Source: Mesobacillus subterraneus (GTDB lineage Bacteria; Bacillota; Bacilli; Bacillales; Cytobacillaceae). Taken from it: a DNA stretch of 64,000 nt. The position numbers and the translations under genes are program-made. Positions 7,840 through 16,769 of the stretch are shown here, piece after piece. The stretch covers positions 1-64,000 of the forward strand of contig NZ_JAMBOF010000004.1 of assembly GCF_023715485.1 (NCBI RefSeq), given 5' to 3'. The notes under the pieces are model-generated. The model did no database searches and was not told where the DNA came from. It saw only the letters and a list, made by a program, of their open reading frames with translations. The stretch's first letter is position 1. The number at the start of each line of letters is the position of its first letter.

Positions 7840-9390
7840 TTATGCTTTTTCCGCCCATTCTTCAACATTCCAAACTTTTGTTACCCAATCTTCATAAAAA
7901 TCAGGTTCGTGACTGACAAGGACGATTGTACCTTTATATGCTTTCAATGCGCGCTTCAATTCAGCTTTTGCGGTGATGTCAAGATGGTTTGTCGGTTCGT
8001 CAAATACAAGCCAGTTGCTTTCGTGCATCAGCAGCTTAGTGAGGCGGACCTTAGCCTGTTCTCCACCGCTGAGCTGGTTGAGAGGACGAGAAATGTGTTC
8101 GTTTTTCAAGCCGCTTCGCGCTAAAGCTGCACGCACTTGATGCTGGTCAAGGCTTGGGAATTCGTTCCAAAGATCATCGATTGGGGTGATGTTGTCTGCC
8201 TTTACTTCCTGTTCAAAATATGAAGGGAAGAGGAAGTCACCACGTTCGATTTTTCCGCTAAGAGCCGGAATTTTACCCAGCATCGTTTTCAATAATGTTG
8301 ATTTTCCGACACCATTCATGCCGACAATCGCAATCTTCTCACCACGTTCGATGGTGATTGACATCTTTGGAAGAAGCGGGTGAGAATAACCGATTTCGAA
8401 GTCAGTACCTTCAAAAACATAACGGCTGCTCGCACGAGATTCCTTGAACTCAAAAGTAGGCTTTAGTGCCGTCTCCGGGCGGTCAATGCGTTCCATCCGG
8501 TCAAGCTGCTTCTGGCGGCTCTTCGCACGGCCAGTTGTAGAATAACGGGCTTTATTTTTCGCGATGAAATCTTCCTGTTTCTTGATGAATTCCTTTTGTT
8601 TCTCATAAGCGTTGATGTGCTGGTTTTTATTTATTTCAGCAAGTTCAAGGAATTTTTCATAGGTTGCGGTGTATCGTGTCAATTTTGAAAATTCCAGTTG
8701 AAAAATGACATTGGAAACCTGGTTCATGAATTCAGTATCATGGGAAATCAGTATAAAAGCGTATGGATATTCTTTCAAATATTTAGTCAGCCACTGGATA
8801 TGCTCGACATCTAGATAGTTCGTCGGCTCATCAAGCAGGAGGACCTTCGGCTTTTCAAGCAACAGCTTGGCAAGCAACACCTTTGTACGCTGTCCACCGC
8901 TTAATGCAGACACATCGCGATCAATTCCAATTGCATCCAGACCCAGTCCGCGAGCAGCTTCCTCGACTTCCATATCAAGGGAATAGAATCCTCCAGCGTC
9001 AAGTGCATCCTGGATTTCTGCCATCTGTTCAAGCAATACTTCCAATTCCTCAGGAGAAGCGTCTGCCATTTTGCCAGTAACTTCATTCAGTTCTTCTTCT
9101 TTTTTAAAAAGAGGAAGGAAGGCATCACGCAAGACATCGCGAATGGTCTTACCGGTGGTGAGTACAGTATGCTGGTCCAAATATCCATATTCCACTCCAG
9201 GTGTCCATTCAACTTTACCAGAGTCGTGGATTAATTGACCGGTGATGATATTCATTAATGTCGACTTGCCGACACCGTTAGCGCCGACCAAGCCAACATG
9301 GTCTTCTGCTAAAAGGCGGAATGAGACATCTTTGAAAAGGGTGCGATCACCAAAAGTGTGGCTCAAATTTTCTACGTTCAATAAACTCAT
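7840..9390 (-). CDS. yfmM: ABC-F family ATPase, YfmM-like
   Basis: A 516-aa soluble protein with two ABC ATPase domains and no membrane segments, the ABC-F layout; these act on the ribosome E site during translation. Walker A boxes GANGVGKST (near residue 37) and GMNGVGKST (near 357), signatures LSGGQRTKVLLAKLL and LSGGEQAKVRLTKLL, and two LLLDEPTNYLD/VFDEPTNHLD Walker B motifs are present. The linker between domains is about 80-90 residues and rich in Lys. Length and the opening MSLLNVENLSHTFGDRTLF match YfmM of B. subtilis best. Monocistronic. Confidence 0.85.
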   Translation of the reverse strand: MSLLNVENLSHTFGDRTLFKDVSFRLLAEDHVGLVGANGVGKSTLMNIITGQLIHDSGKVEWTPGVEYGYLDQHTVLTTGKTIRDVLRDAFLPLFKKEEELNEVTGKMADASPEELEVLLEQMAEIQDALDAGGFYSLDMEVEEAARGLGLDAIGIDRDVSALSGGQRTKVLLAKLLLEKPKVLLLDEPTNYLDVEHIQWLTKYLKEYPYAFILISHDTEFMNQVSNVIFQLEFSKLTRYTATYEKFLELAEINKNQHINAYEKQKEFIKKQEDFIAKNKARYSTTGRAKSRQKQLDRMERIDRPETALKPTFEFKESRASSRYVFEGTDFEIGYSHPLLPKMSITIERGEKIAIVGMNGVGKSTLLKTMLGKIPALSGKIERGDFLFPSYFEQEVKADNITPIDDLWNEFPSLDQHQVRAALARSGLKNEHISRPLNQLSGGEQAKVRLTKLLMHESNWLVFDEPTNHLDITAKAELKRALKAYKGTIVLVSHEPDFYEDWVTKVWNVEEWAEKA

Positions 9391-9755
9391 TTTAAAAATC
9401 CTCGCTTCAATCTATTTTTATTACATTAGTTAACAATCACATTCCCTAATCATACTAAAATCTCTGACTTTAGACTAGTTTTTTTAGGAAGGAGGGAGAG
9501 TGTGCTACATTCATTTTCATTAATGTCCTTTCATAAAAACAAAAATGACTACGAAAGCAGCCTTAATAAAATTAGTGTAGACTTTGGCAATTTAAGGTTT
9601 TAAATTCACGGTCATACTGTCTAAAACCCAATAATAAAGCAATTAGATGGTCTGGCTGATTTTTATATAGGGCTTAATACACAAACCAAACTGTTTATTA
9701 ATAGATGGATAGGGTAAATGGTAACTAACCAACTAACTAATTTGAGGTGTGGAAA
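9391..9755. other. Intergenic region, about 365 nt
   Basis: AT-rich spacer between divergent genes. The only item noted is a short frame with a strong ribosome site (9502-9603, listed separately). Confidence 0.4.
9502..9603 (+). CDS. Possible 33-aa small ORF
   Basis: GTG start preceded by GGAAGGAGGGAG, an almost ideal Shine-Dalgarno sequence; the frame runs 33 codons (LHSFSLMSFHKNKNDYESSL follows the start). No terminator or known family. The ribosome site is the only support. Confidence 0.25.
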   Translation: MLHSFSLMSFHKNKNDYESSLNKISVDFGNLRF

Positions 9756-10484
9756 ATGAAAGTTACCAATAGCTATTTGTTTACCAAGGAAGATATGGTT
9801 AATCCTGAACTTGTGCCTGAATGGGTAATAAATGAATATAAAAATTTTCGAGATGTCGTTACTGACAGAGAGTTTCCTTGCTACTTTGGGATGACTGCCG
9901 AGAAAAAAGGGGAACTACGTTATTCATATATCAGCAGGGACAATTGGGATCAACTTCCAGGTGCCATTGAAGAATTCATTGCTCTTTTTGATGAATCCAA
10001 ACCGCTCATCAGGCACGGATTATTTGTGTTCGTCGAACCCGAATTGGAAGAAAAAACGATCGAATATTACCGTGAAAACTTTTGGAATATCCTTCAGTTT
10101 TTACATCAAAAAGACACGCAGCCATGGCCTGCAGACTATCCAACAGATCCAGACCATCATTTATGGGCATTCTCTTTTGCTGGTGAACCGTTCTTTGCTT
10201 TTGGGAACGCCCCAGCGTATAAACAACGAAAAACAAGAGATCTAGGAAACAGTCTTGTTCTTGGTTTCCAGCCCCGCCGAATTTTCGAAGGACTTGAAGG
10301 AACATCTAAGGGCGGAATTATGTCACGTGAAAAGGTAAGAGAGCGGGTAGAGAAATGGGATAATCTTCCAAAACACCCAAACATCAGTCATTACGGCGAC
10401 CCGGAACATAGGGAATGGAAAATGTATTTTATCGGTGACGACAGCAAGCCTATTGAAGGCAAATGCCCATTTCACCATAAATAA
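9756..10484 (+). CDS. YqcI/YcgG family protein
   Basis: A 242-aa soluble protein of the YqcI/YcgG family (PF08892). Family marks seen: WPADYPTDPDHHLWAFSFAG, FFAFGNAPAY and the C-terminal GKCPFHH. A family member (GntA) is a heme-dependent N-hydroxylase in guanitoxin synthesis, so a heme or metal-dependent oxygenase activity is possible; the substrate here is unknown. ATG 9756 follows GAGGTG; the upstream in-frame GTG at 9747 is part of the ribosome site. Monocistronic with a clear terminator. Confidence 0.75.
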   Translation: MKVTNSYLFTKEDMVNPELVPEWVINEYKNFRDVVTDREFPCYFGMTAEKKGELRYSYISRDNWDQLPGAIEEFIALFDESKPLIRHGLFVFVEPELEEKTIEYYRENFWNILQFLHQKDTQPWPADYPTDPDHHLWAFSFAGEPFFAFGNAPAYKQRKTRDLGNSLVLGFQPRRIFEGLEGTSKGGIMSREKVRERVEKWDNLPKHPNISHYGDPEHREWKMYFIGDDSKPIEGKCPFHHK

Positions 10485-10491
10485 TACAAAG

Positions 10492-10528
10492 AAGGCTGAA
10501 TCCTTAAAATAGGATTTAGCCTTTTCTT
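10492..10528 (+). terminator. Terminator of the YqcI/YcgG gene
   Basis: AAGGCTGAATCCT pairs with AGGATTTAGCCTT (one G-U pair), followed by TTCTT. Confidence 0.8.
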
Positions 10529-10581
10529 AATTGAGGCTCACCGGACGTCATAGGAAAAATTTGCTTTTGGTTTTCATAAAC

Positions 10582-10624
10582 CTTCCCGCGGAAAGCGAGT
10601 GACCCGAGCGGAAATCAACAGTAA
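10582..10624. repeat. Dispersed Bacillaceae-type repeat fragment
   Basis: The segment with CCCGCGGAAAGCGAGTG and GAGCGGAAATCAACAG resembles short dispersed repeats I remember from many Bacillaceae genomes (CGGAAAGCGAgtg...GCGGAAATCAAC). Only one copy is seen in this window. Confidence 0.45.
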
Positions 10625-10664
10625 CAAAGCTTTTATATAAAAAATATGAATTTTCAAGTAAAAA

Positions 10665-10693
10665 TTGACATTTATATAATTTCTATATATAAT
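10665..10693 (+). promoter_or_regulatory. Sigma-A promoter of the proS T-box transcript
   Basis: Consensus TTGACA (10665-10670), 17-nt spacer, consensus TATAAT (10688-10693), directly before the T-box leader. Confidence 0.85.
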
Positions 10694-10703
10694 CATCAAA
10701 AAA

Positions 10704-10932
10704 TAGTGACGTTGACGAGGATCAGTAAATTGGAACACCGCCATTTAAGAGAGGGAGCTGAATGCTGAAAAGCTCCTATTGGCACCCATTTGAACCTGCC
10801 TCCGAGTTCCGGATCGGATGTTTTGAAGATCACGGCGGATCAGTTCCGTTATCATGCAGAGTATAAAGCAATGCTTTATGTATTAGGGTGGTACCGCCAG
10901 GCCTTGGCCCCTTTTGGGATCAAGGCCTTTTT
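10704..10932 (+). promoter_or_regulatory. T-box riboswitch leader (tRNA-Pro responsive)
   Basis: Stem I begins with AGTGACGTTGACGAGGA-type sequence, the T-box signature AGGGTGGTACCGCC is at 10885-10898, and the terminator hairpin (GGCCTTGG with CAAGGCC, then TTTTT at 10928-10932) follows. A CCT proline codon at 10795-10797 lies in the expected specifier position (GAACCTGCC). The leader should let transcription continue into proS when uncharged tRNA-Pro binds: the UGGU in the bulge pairs with the free acceptor end. Confidence 0.92.
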
Positions 10933-10982
10933 GTGTTTTCTCGACAATTAAACAGCTATTTTAAAAATGATGGGGTGCAGAC

Positions 10983-12413
10983 ATGGCTAAAGAATTTGTA
11001 AAAGAAATAACATCAATGGAAGATGACTTTGCGCAATGGTACACGGATGTAGTAACAAAAGCAGAACTGATAGACTATTCAAGTGTTAGAGGATCCATGA
11101 TCATCCGTCCATATGGCTACTCACTTTGGGAAAATATTAAGAATGAGTTGGATTTCCGGATTAAAGAAACTGGACATGAAAATGTTTATATGCCACTTTT
11201 CATTCCTGAAAGTTTGCTTCAGAAAGAGAAGGATCATATCGAAGGATTTGCTCCGGAGGTTGCCTGGGTCACTCATGGCGGCTCAGAGGAACTGACTGAA
11301 CGCCTTGTAGTGAGACCAACATCGGAAGTGCTTTTCTGCGAGCATTATAAGAATATCATTCATTCTTATCGTGATCTTCCAAAGCTTTATAACCAGTGGG
11401 CAAATGTTGTGCGCTGGGAAAAGACGACAAGACCATTCCTAAGGACACTCGAATTTTTATGGCAGGAAGGACATACTTGCCATGCCACTGATGAAGAAGC
11501 GCTTGAGGAAACAGTAAAGATGCTGAAGGTATATGCTGATGTTTGCGAAAACATTCTGGCGATACCAGTTGTACAGGGGCAAAAAACGGCTAAAGAAAAG
11601 TTCGCCGGCGCAAAGCTTACTTACACGATCGAAAGCTTAATGCATGACGGTAAAGCTCTTCAGACTGGAACATCACATCATTTAGGAGATGGGTTTGCCA
11701 AGGCATTCGGAATTCAGTACACGGATAAAGACGGCCAGCTCCAGTATGTACAGCAAACATCTTGGGGTTTTACCACTAGAGTGGTTGGAGCCATGATTAT
11801 GGTTCATGGCGATGACCGGGGACTCGTCATCCCTCCAAAAGCGGCGCCAATCCAGGTTATGATCGTGCCAGTTGCACAGCATAAAGCAGGGGTTCTCGAT
11901 TTTGCCTATGATTTAAAAGAGAAACTTTCAGCAGTCGCCCGCGTAGGTATTGATGCGAGTGATAAGAAGCCAGGCTGGAAATTCAATGAATACGAAATGA
12001 AGGGGATTCCTGTCAGGCTGGAAGTCGGTCCAAAGGATATCGAAAAAGGGCAAGTGGTACTTGCCAGAAGAGATACAGGCGAAAAAATCTTCGTTGCAAT
12101 CAACGAATTAGAAGCAAAGCTTTCAGACCTGCTTGAGGACATCCAGCGAAGCCTTTATGAAAAAGCAAAAAGACATCGGGAAGGTAAAACAAATGTTGCC
12201 TTAGACCTCGAAGAATTCAAGGTGCTTCTGGAAAAAGAAACAGGATTTATAAAAGCAATGTGGTGTGGTGACAGGACTTGTGAAGATAAAATCAAAGAAG
12301 AAACAACAGCGACATCGCGTTGTATACCATTCGAGCAGGAAAAAGTAGGGGATAAATGCGTGTGCTGCGGCAAAGAAGCCGATGAAATGGTTCTTTGGGC
12401 AAAAGCTTATTAG
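10983..12413 (+). CDS. proS: Prolyl-tRNA synthetase, archaeal/eukaryotic-type short form
   Basis: A 476-aa class II aminoacyl-tRNA synthetase that charges tRNA-Pro. It lacks the bacterial editing insertion (length about 480 rather than 570) and has the C-terminal zinc-binding domain of the archaeal/Thermus type: Cys-containing segments WCGDRTCED and [11 protein letters not shown], ending in the conserved Tyr of AKAY. Class II motif 2 is [16 protein letters not shown]. subtilis itself uses the long bacterial form, so this is the alternative ProRS found in some bacilli. Expression is controlled by the T-box leader just upstream. Confidence 0.93.
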   Translation: MAKEFVKEITSMEDDFAQWYTDVVTKAELIDYSSVRGSMIIRPYGYSLWENIKNELDFRIKETGHENVYMPLFIPESLLQKEKDHIEGFAPEVAWVTHGGSEELTERLVVRPTSEVLFCEHYKNIIHSYRDLPKLYNQWANVVRWEKTTRPFLRTLEFLWQEGHTCHATDEEALEETVKMLKVYADVCENILAIPVVQGQKTAKEKFAGAKLTYTIESLMHDGKALQTGTSHHLGDGFAKAFGIQYTDKDGQLQYVQQTSWGFTTRVVGAMIMVHGDDRGLVIPPKAAPIQVMIVPVAQHKAGVLDFAYDLKEKLSAVARVGIDASDKKPGWKFNEYEMKGIPVRLEVGPKDIEKGQVVLARRDTGEKIFVAINELEAKLSDLLEDIQRSLYEKAKRHREGKTNVALDLEEFKVLLEKETGFIKAMWCGDRTCEDKIKEETTATSRCIPFEQEKVGDKCVCCGKEADEMVLWAKAY

Positions 12414-12439
12414 ATCCGAAAGAAGCAATCATAAAATGC

Positions 12440-12484
12440 AAAACGATACATATTTAAAATGTAAAAATATGTATCGTTTTGATT
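12440..12484 (+). terminator. Terminator of proS
   Basis: A 16-bp perfect inverted repeat (AAAACGATACATATTT, 12440-12455, with its complement at 12465-12480), AT-rich, 9-nt loop. Confidence 0.8.
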
Positions 12485-12562
12485 TAATTGTATTGGGCGA
12501 GAATCGATTCACAGATTATACATCCACATCCCATTTATTATTTAGCAGGGGAGGATGCAAAT

Positions 12563-12844
12563 ATGAAAGCTACTGGAATTGTCAGGAAAACTGATCAGCT
12601 GGGCAGGGTCGTGATTCCAATGGAATTGAGGAAAAAGCTCAGCATAGGGGAGAATGATCCACTGGAGATTTTTGTTGATGAAGATATGATCATCCTGAAG
12701 AAATATCAGCCGGACCAGACATGCATCATTACTGGTACCATCAGCAATGATAATTTTACACTCGCGAATGGCAAGGTCGTTTTAAGCCGTGAAGGTGCTG
12801 AACAACTGATCAAAGAATTACAAAGCTACCTGGCAACTACCTAG
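12563..12844 (+). CDS. AbrB/Abh family transition-state regulator
   Basis: A 93-aa DNA-binding protein. The N-terminal AbrB fold reads MKATGIVRKTDQLGRVVIP then ELRKKLSI and DPLEIFVD, nearly identical to AbrB/Abh/SpoVT-type swapped-hairpin domains; the C-terminal multimerisation part contains CIITG as in AbrB. It would repress stationary-phase genes as a tetramer. ATG 12563 has GGGGAGGATG upstream, making the longer frame from 12488 unlikely. AbrB and Abh cannot be separated from the sequence alone. Confidence 0.88.
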   Translation: MKATGIVRKTDQLGRVVIPMELRKKLSIGENDPLEIFVDEDMIILKKYQPDQTCIITGTISNDNFTLANGKVVLSREGAEQLIKELQSYLATT

Positions 12845-12856
12845 ATAACGTAACTA

Positions 12857-12884
12857 AAGCAGTCCATCGCAGGACTGCTTTTTC
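12857..12884 (+). terminator. Terminator between abrB-type gene and arcA
   Basis: AAGCAGTCC pairs with GGACTGCTT, followed by TTTC; lies between convergent genes. Confidence 0.8.
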
Positions 12885-12892
12885 TTGTCTCT

Positions 12893-14125
12893 TTAAATAT
12901 CTTCACGGTAAATTGGCATGCTCATACAGCGCGGGCCGCCACGGCCTCTTGAAAGCTCAGAGCTTGGTATTTCGATAACTTCAACACCATTTTTCCTTAG
13001 CAAATCATTTGAAACATAGTTGCGGTCGTAGGTGACAACAACGCCTGGTGCGATGGCCAATGTATTGGATCCATCATTCCATTGCTCCCGCGCTGCAGCA
13101 ATTTCATGTCCGCCACCGCATGGGATTAATACAAGTTCCTGTAAATTCAAAACTTCCTTCAATGTTTTTGTTAAATTGGAGCGCTCCGAGATTGCAAGAC
13201 TCTCCGGATCACTAGTTTGTTCAAGGATATATATCTTCATTTTGCCATTTGGTCCTTCAATACCATGGTGAATTGTGAACTTCTCATGGTCAACCATGGT
13301 AAAAACGGTATCCAGATGCATATAGGCTCTTAATTTAGGTATTTCAACCGCCACAACTTTTTTTATCGTCTCATTCCGCGAGAAAATTCTTTTTGCTAAT
13401 TTTTCAATTGCCTGAGCCGAGGTCCTTGCACTCACACCTATCGCAATTACTTCAGGGCTAAGGACAAGTTCATCGCCGCCTTCTATCGGGTAATATTCAT
13501 CACGGTCATACCAGTGTGGGATATCGAAGCCCGAAAACCTTGGGTGATGGTTAATAATGAAATCCATGAAAAGCGACTCCCTTTTCCTAGCGCCTTCACA
13601 CATCTTATTAAGCGAAATGCCATCGCCAATCACCGCTGCTGGATCTCGTGTGAAATATAGATTTGGCATTGGATCAAGGAAGAAGGGATAGTAGTCCTCG
13701 AGGAGCTCATGCAAATGAATCTTTTTCTCTGCCTGGATTTCAGATTTGAGAACTCCGGACATTACTTTTGGGATCATTTCCTCAGTGGTAAAAGAATGAA
13801 GGTATTCCTCGACTGTTTTCCTGGATCCATTCAGATTCCTTTTGCTTTCGTTCAATAAGCGATCAATGAACTCAGTACGCAATTCATCCGAACTCAATGA
13901 TTCGGCCATTAATTTTTCCAAGTAAAGAACCTCAACACCGCGGTTTCTAAGCACATCGGCAAAATAATCATGTTCTTTTTGCACTGCTGGCAAATAAGGA
14001 ATATCATCAAAAAGCAGGCGTTCTAAATATTTGGGCGTCAGGTTCTCAACTTCCTTGCCAGGCCTGTGCAGTACTACAGATTTCAATTCTCCAATTTCGG
14101 ATGTTACATGCAATGGATATTTCAT
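12893..14125 (-). CDS. arcA: Arginine deiminase
   Basis: A 410-aa enzyme converting L-arginine to citrulline and ammonia, the first step of the fermentative arginine pathway. Seen motifs: [41 protein letters not shown] with its His/Asp, [19 protein letters not shown] and catalytic Cys400 in [10 protein letters not shown]. Length is typical. The start has GGAGG upstream. Unusually the gene is alone: no ornithine carbamoyltransferase, carbamate kinase or antiporter genes are next to it, so these must lie elsewhere or the enzyme serves another role such as acid resistance. Confidence 0.95.
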   Translation of the reverse strand: MKYPLHVTSEIGELKSVVLHRPGKEVENLTPKYLERLLFDDIPYLPAVQKEHDYFADVLRNRGVEVLYLEKLMAESLSSDELRTEFIDRLLNESKRNLNGSRKTVEEYLHSFTTEEMIPKVMSGVLKSEIQAEKKIHLHELLEDYYPFFLDPMPNLYFTRDPAAVIGDGISLNKMCEGARKRESLFMDFIINHHPRFSGFDIPHWYDRDEYYPIEGGDELVLSPEVIAIGVSARTSAQAIEKLAKRIFSRNETIKKVVAVEIPKLRAYMHLDTVFTMVDHEKFTIHHGIEGPNGKMKIYILEQTSDPESLAISERSNLTKTLKEVLNLQELVLIPCGGGHEIAAAREQWNDGSNTLAIAPGVVVTYDRNYVSNDLLRKNGVEVIEIPSSELSRGRGGPRCMSMPIYREDI

Positions 14126-14518
14126 ATTATTAGCCTCCCATTTTCAGTATCTATTTCTATGAAATAAGGAGGGAGTGATCGTTATGTACCAAACTCGAAT
14201 TTTCACTTCCCCCGCCAAAACCTGCTTCCTTGCAGACTGGCTCCCTTTTCTATACCCTAATCTATTCAATCAAACCTGTTTCTTTAAAAATATAGCTCTT
14301 ATTGAAGTTTTCTTTTAGAAAAAGGGAAAACTAAGCCAACAAAAAAAGTAAGCGTTTTCTGTCCTTCATAGATGTACAAAGGAATCAAATGTGATAAAGT
14401 ATATTTTGTGAACACTACATTAAACATGGAAGCAGGAATGAAATTGTTGTCCTCTCCAAAAAGACAGTTGTATCCATTATAATGACATGCCGCTTTTACG
14501 GCAGAAAGGGGATTTACG
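14126..14518. other. Intergenic region, about 390 nt, upstream of kbl and arcA
   Basis: Divergent promoter region. TATAAT at 14479-14484 is a possible -10 for kbl, with a small hairpin (TGCCG and CGGCA) in its leader. A short frame at 14184-14318 is listed separately. No regulator site was identified. Confidence 0.4.
14184..14318 (+). CDS. Possible 44-aa small ORF
   Basis: ATG preceded by AAGGAGG at a long spacing; begins MYQTRIFTSPAKTCFLADW and is hydrophobic-aromatic. No family recognised and no terminator follows. It could be chance in a leader region. Confidence 0.22.
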   Translation: MYQTRIFTSPAKTCFLADWLPFLYPNLFNQTCFFKNIALIEVFF

Positions 14519-15709
14519 ATGTCTAGCAAAGTATTAGAGCAATTTTTAAATGAAAACTTAGAGGATTTGAAAGGAAAGGGTTTGTATAATGTAATCGACC
14601 CTCTCGAAAGCCCAAATGGACCAGTAATCACCATCAATGGAAGGGAATTGATCAACCTCTCTTCTAATAACTACCTCGGGCTAGCAACTGATGAAAGGCT
14701 AAAGAAGGCTGCTGACGAAGCGATCAGCAAATATGGGGTAGGAGCTGGAGCAGTCCGGACCATCAACGGTACACTCAAGTTGCACGTAGAACTTGAGGAA
14801 AAGCTGGCGAAGTTCAAGAAAACAGAAGCGGCGATTGCCTATCAATCCGGATTCATGTGCAATATGGCTGCAATCTCTGCAGTAATGGACAAGAACGATG
14901 CTATCCTGTCTGATGAATTAAACCATGCTTCCATTATCGATGGCTGCCGCTTGTCGAGGGCAAAGATCATCCGCTTTAACCATTCGGACATGGATGACCT
15001 GCGAGCAAAGGCAAAAGAAGCCACGGAATCTGGCCAATACAATAAAATCATGGTCATTACTGATGGAGTATTCTCGATGGATGGCGACATCGCAAAATTG
15101 CCTGAAATCGTGGAAATAGCAGAAGAATTCGACTTGATTACATATGTCGACGATGCACACGGATCTGGGGTTCTGGGCGAAGGTGCTGGAACGGTGAAGC
15201 ATTTCGGACTGTCTGATAAAGTTGATTTCCAAATCGGGACTTTATCAAAGGCTATCGGCGTAGTCGGCGGATATGTTGCCGGCAAACAAAGCCTGATTGA
15301 CTGGCTGAAGGTAAGAAGCCGTCCGTTTCTATTCTCAACATCACTTACGCCAGCAGATGTTGCTGCCAGTATAAAAGCAGTTGAGATTTTAACAGAAAGC
15401 ACGGAATTAAATGAGCGCCTGTGGGAAAATGCAAACTACTTGAAGGAAGGACTTCAGAAGCTGGGCTTTGATATTGGACATTCAGAGACACCAATCACTC
15501 CATGCATTATCGGCGATGAAGTTAAGACCCAGGAATTCAGCAAGCGGCTGAACGATGAGGGTGTCTATGCAAAATCCATCGTTTTCCCTACAGTGCCGCG
15601 CGGAACAGGCCGTGTAAGGAACATGCCATCTGCTGCTCATACGAAAGCAATGCTGGATCAAGCAATCACTGCCTATGAAAAAGTTGGCAAGGAACTAGGA
15701 ATTATCTAA
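14519..15709 (+). CDS. kbl: Glycine C-acetyltransferase (2-amino-3-ketobutyrate CoA ligase)
   Basis: A 396-aa PLP enzyme that cleaves 2-amino-3-oxobutyrate with CoA to glycine and acetyl-CoA, the second step of threonine breakdown. Features: SSNNYLGLA near residue 48, [12 protein letters not shown] (about 209-220) holding the PLP-pyridine Asp, and the Schiff-base Lys244 in [11 protein letters not shown], the same number as in E. coli Kbl. Start ATG 14519 follows AAAGGGG. The next gene, 73 nt downstream, supplies the preceding enzyme, threonine dehydrogenase. Confidence 0.94.
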   Translation: MSSKVLEQFLNENLEDLKGKGLYNVIDPLESPNGPVITINGRELINLSSNNYLGLATDERLKKAADEAISKYGVGAGAVRTINGTLKLHVELEEKLAKFKKTEAAIAYQSGFMCNMAAISAVMDKNDAILSDELNHASIIDGCRLSRAKIIRFNHSDMDDLRAKAKEATESGQYNKIMVITDGVFSMDGDIAKLPEIVEIAEEFDLITYVDDAHGSGVLGEGAGTVKHFGLSDKVDFQIGTLSKAIGVVGGYVAGKQSLIDWLKVRSRPFLFSTSLTPADVAASIKAVEILTESTELNERLWENANYLKEGLQKLGFDIGHSETPITPCIIGDEVKTQEFSKRLNDEGVYAKSIVFPTVPRGTGRVRNMPSAAHTKAMLDQAITAYEKVGKELGII

Positions 15710-15718
15710 CAGAAATTG

Positions 15719-15756
15719 ACTTGCCGGTTTGGTCTTCAAGCCGGCAGTCCTTTTAA
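15719..15756 (+). terminator. Hairpin between kbl and tdh
   Basis: TGCCGGTTTG pairs with CAAGCCGGCA around GTCTT, followed by GTCCTTTTA. As it lies inside an apparent operon it may be a weak terminator or a processing/stability element. Confidence 0.5.
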
Positions 15757-15782
15757 AGGATCAACCGGGAGGAGTACATATA

Positions 15783-16730
15783 ATGAAAAAAATCTTGATT
15801 ACCGGAGCTTTGGGTCAAATCGGTTCAGAATTGACAGGCAAACTACGTGAAATTTACGGCCGGGATAATGTGATCGCAACTGACATAAGAAAGACAGATT
15901 CAGAAGCCGCTGCCAACGGTCCTTTTGAAATTCTTGATGTTATGGACGCAAAATCAATGGGTGAAATTGCAAGCAAATACCATGTCGACACAATCATGCA
16001 CATGGCGGCGCTTCTTTCGGCCACAGCTGAAACCAAGCCTGTTTTTGCATGGAACCTCAATATGGGCGGACTGATGAACGCACTTGAAACAGCCAGGGAA
16101 TTGAATTGCCAATTCTTCACACCTAGCTCTATCGGCGCATTTGGCCCTAGTACTCCAAAGGACAATACTCCACAGGATACGATTCAGCGACCGACGACGA
16201 TGTATGGAGTCAACAAAGTAGCTGGCGAATTGCTGGCAGATTATTATTTCCACCGTTTTGGAGTCGATACAAGAGGAGTAAGGTTCCCAGGCTTAATTTC
16301 CTATGTAACACCTCCGGGCGGCGGAACAACAGATTATGCAGTTGAAATTTATTACGAAGCAATTAAAAACGGGACTTATACTTCCTATATTGATAAAGGG
16401 ACATACATGGACATGATGTACATGCCTGATGCACTAGATGCCATTATTGATTTAATGGAGGCGGACTCAGCTAAGCTGATTCACCGTAACGCATTTAACG
16501 TTACAGCAATGAGCTTTGATCCTGAGGAACTGGCAGCTGAAATCAAAAAGCATATCCCCGGATTTGAAATGATTTATCATGTCGATCCCGTACGCCAGAC
16601 AATCGCCGACAGCTGGCCTAACTCTATTGATGCATCAGCAGCATCTGCTGAGTGGGGTTTCAAGGCAAAGTATGACATGTCCAGCATGACTGCAGATATG
16701 CTCGATAAATTACGAACAAAGCTTAAATAG
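15783..16730 (+). CDS. tdh: L-threonine 3-dehydrogenase, SDR (epimerase-like) type
   Basis: A 315-aa extended short-chain dehydrogenase, not the zinc-dependent Tdh found in E. coli. NAD-binding GALGQIGSE (residues 8-16), Ser115/116 in TPSSIGAFG and catalytic Tyr141-x3-Lys145 in [10 protein letters not shown] are visible. The substrate region [20 protein letters not shown] is the hallmark of UDP-galactose-epimerase-like threonine dehydrogenases. ATG 15783 has GGGAGGAG upstream; the in-frame start at 15729 lies in the hairpin and is rejected. With kbl it forms the threonine-to-glycine pathway. Confidence 0.9.
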   Translation: MKKILITGALGQIGSELTGKLREIYGRDNVIATDIRKTDSEAAANGPFEILDVMDAKSMGEIASKYHVDTIMHMAALLSATAETKPVFAWNLNMGGLMNALETARELNCQFFTPSSIGAFGPSTPKDNTPQDTIQRPTTMYGVNKVAGELLADYYFHRFGVDTRGVRFPGLISYVTPPGGGTTDYAVEIYYEAIKNGTYTSYIDKGTYMDMMYMPDALDAIIDLMEADSAKLIHRNAFNVTAMSFDPEELAAEIKKHIPGFEMIYHVDPVRQTIADSWPNSIDASAASAEWGFKAKYDMSSMTADMLDKLRTKLK

Positions 16731-16736
16731 GACATT

Positions 16737-16769
16737 AAAAAGGTGAAATCATTTTGATTTCACCTTTTT
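16737..16769. terminator. Bidirectional terminator between tdh and selD
   Basis: AAAAGGTGAAATCA and TGATTTCACCTTTT form a 14-bp stem with A and T runs on the two sides. Confidence 0.85.

Noticed and set aside
14842-15402. Long open frame opposite kbl
   Set aside because: Antisense shadow of a well-conserved enzyme gene; Ser/Ile-rich composition typical of complement reading.
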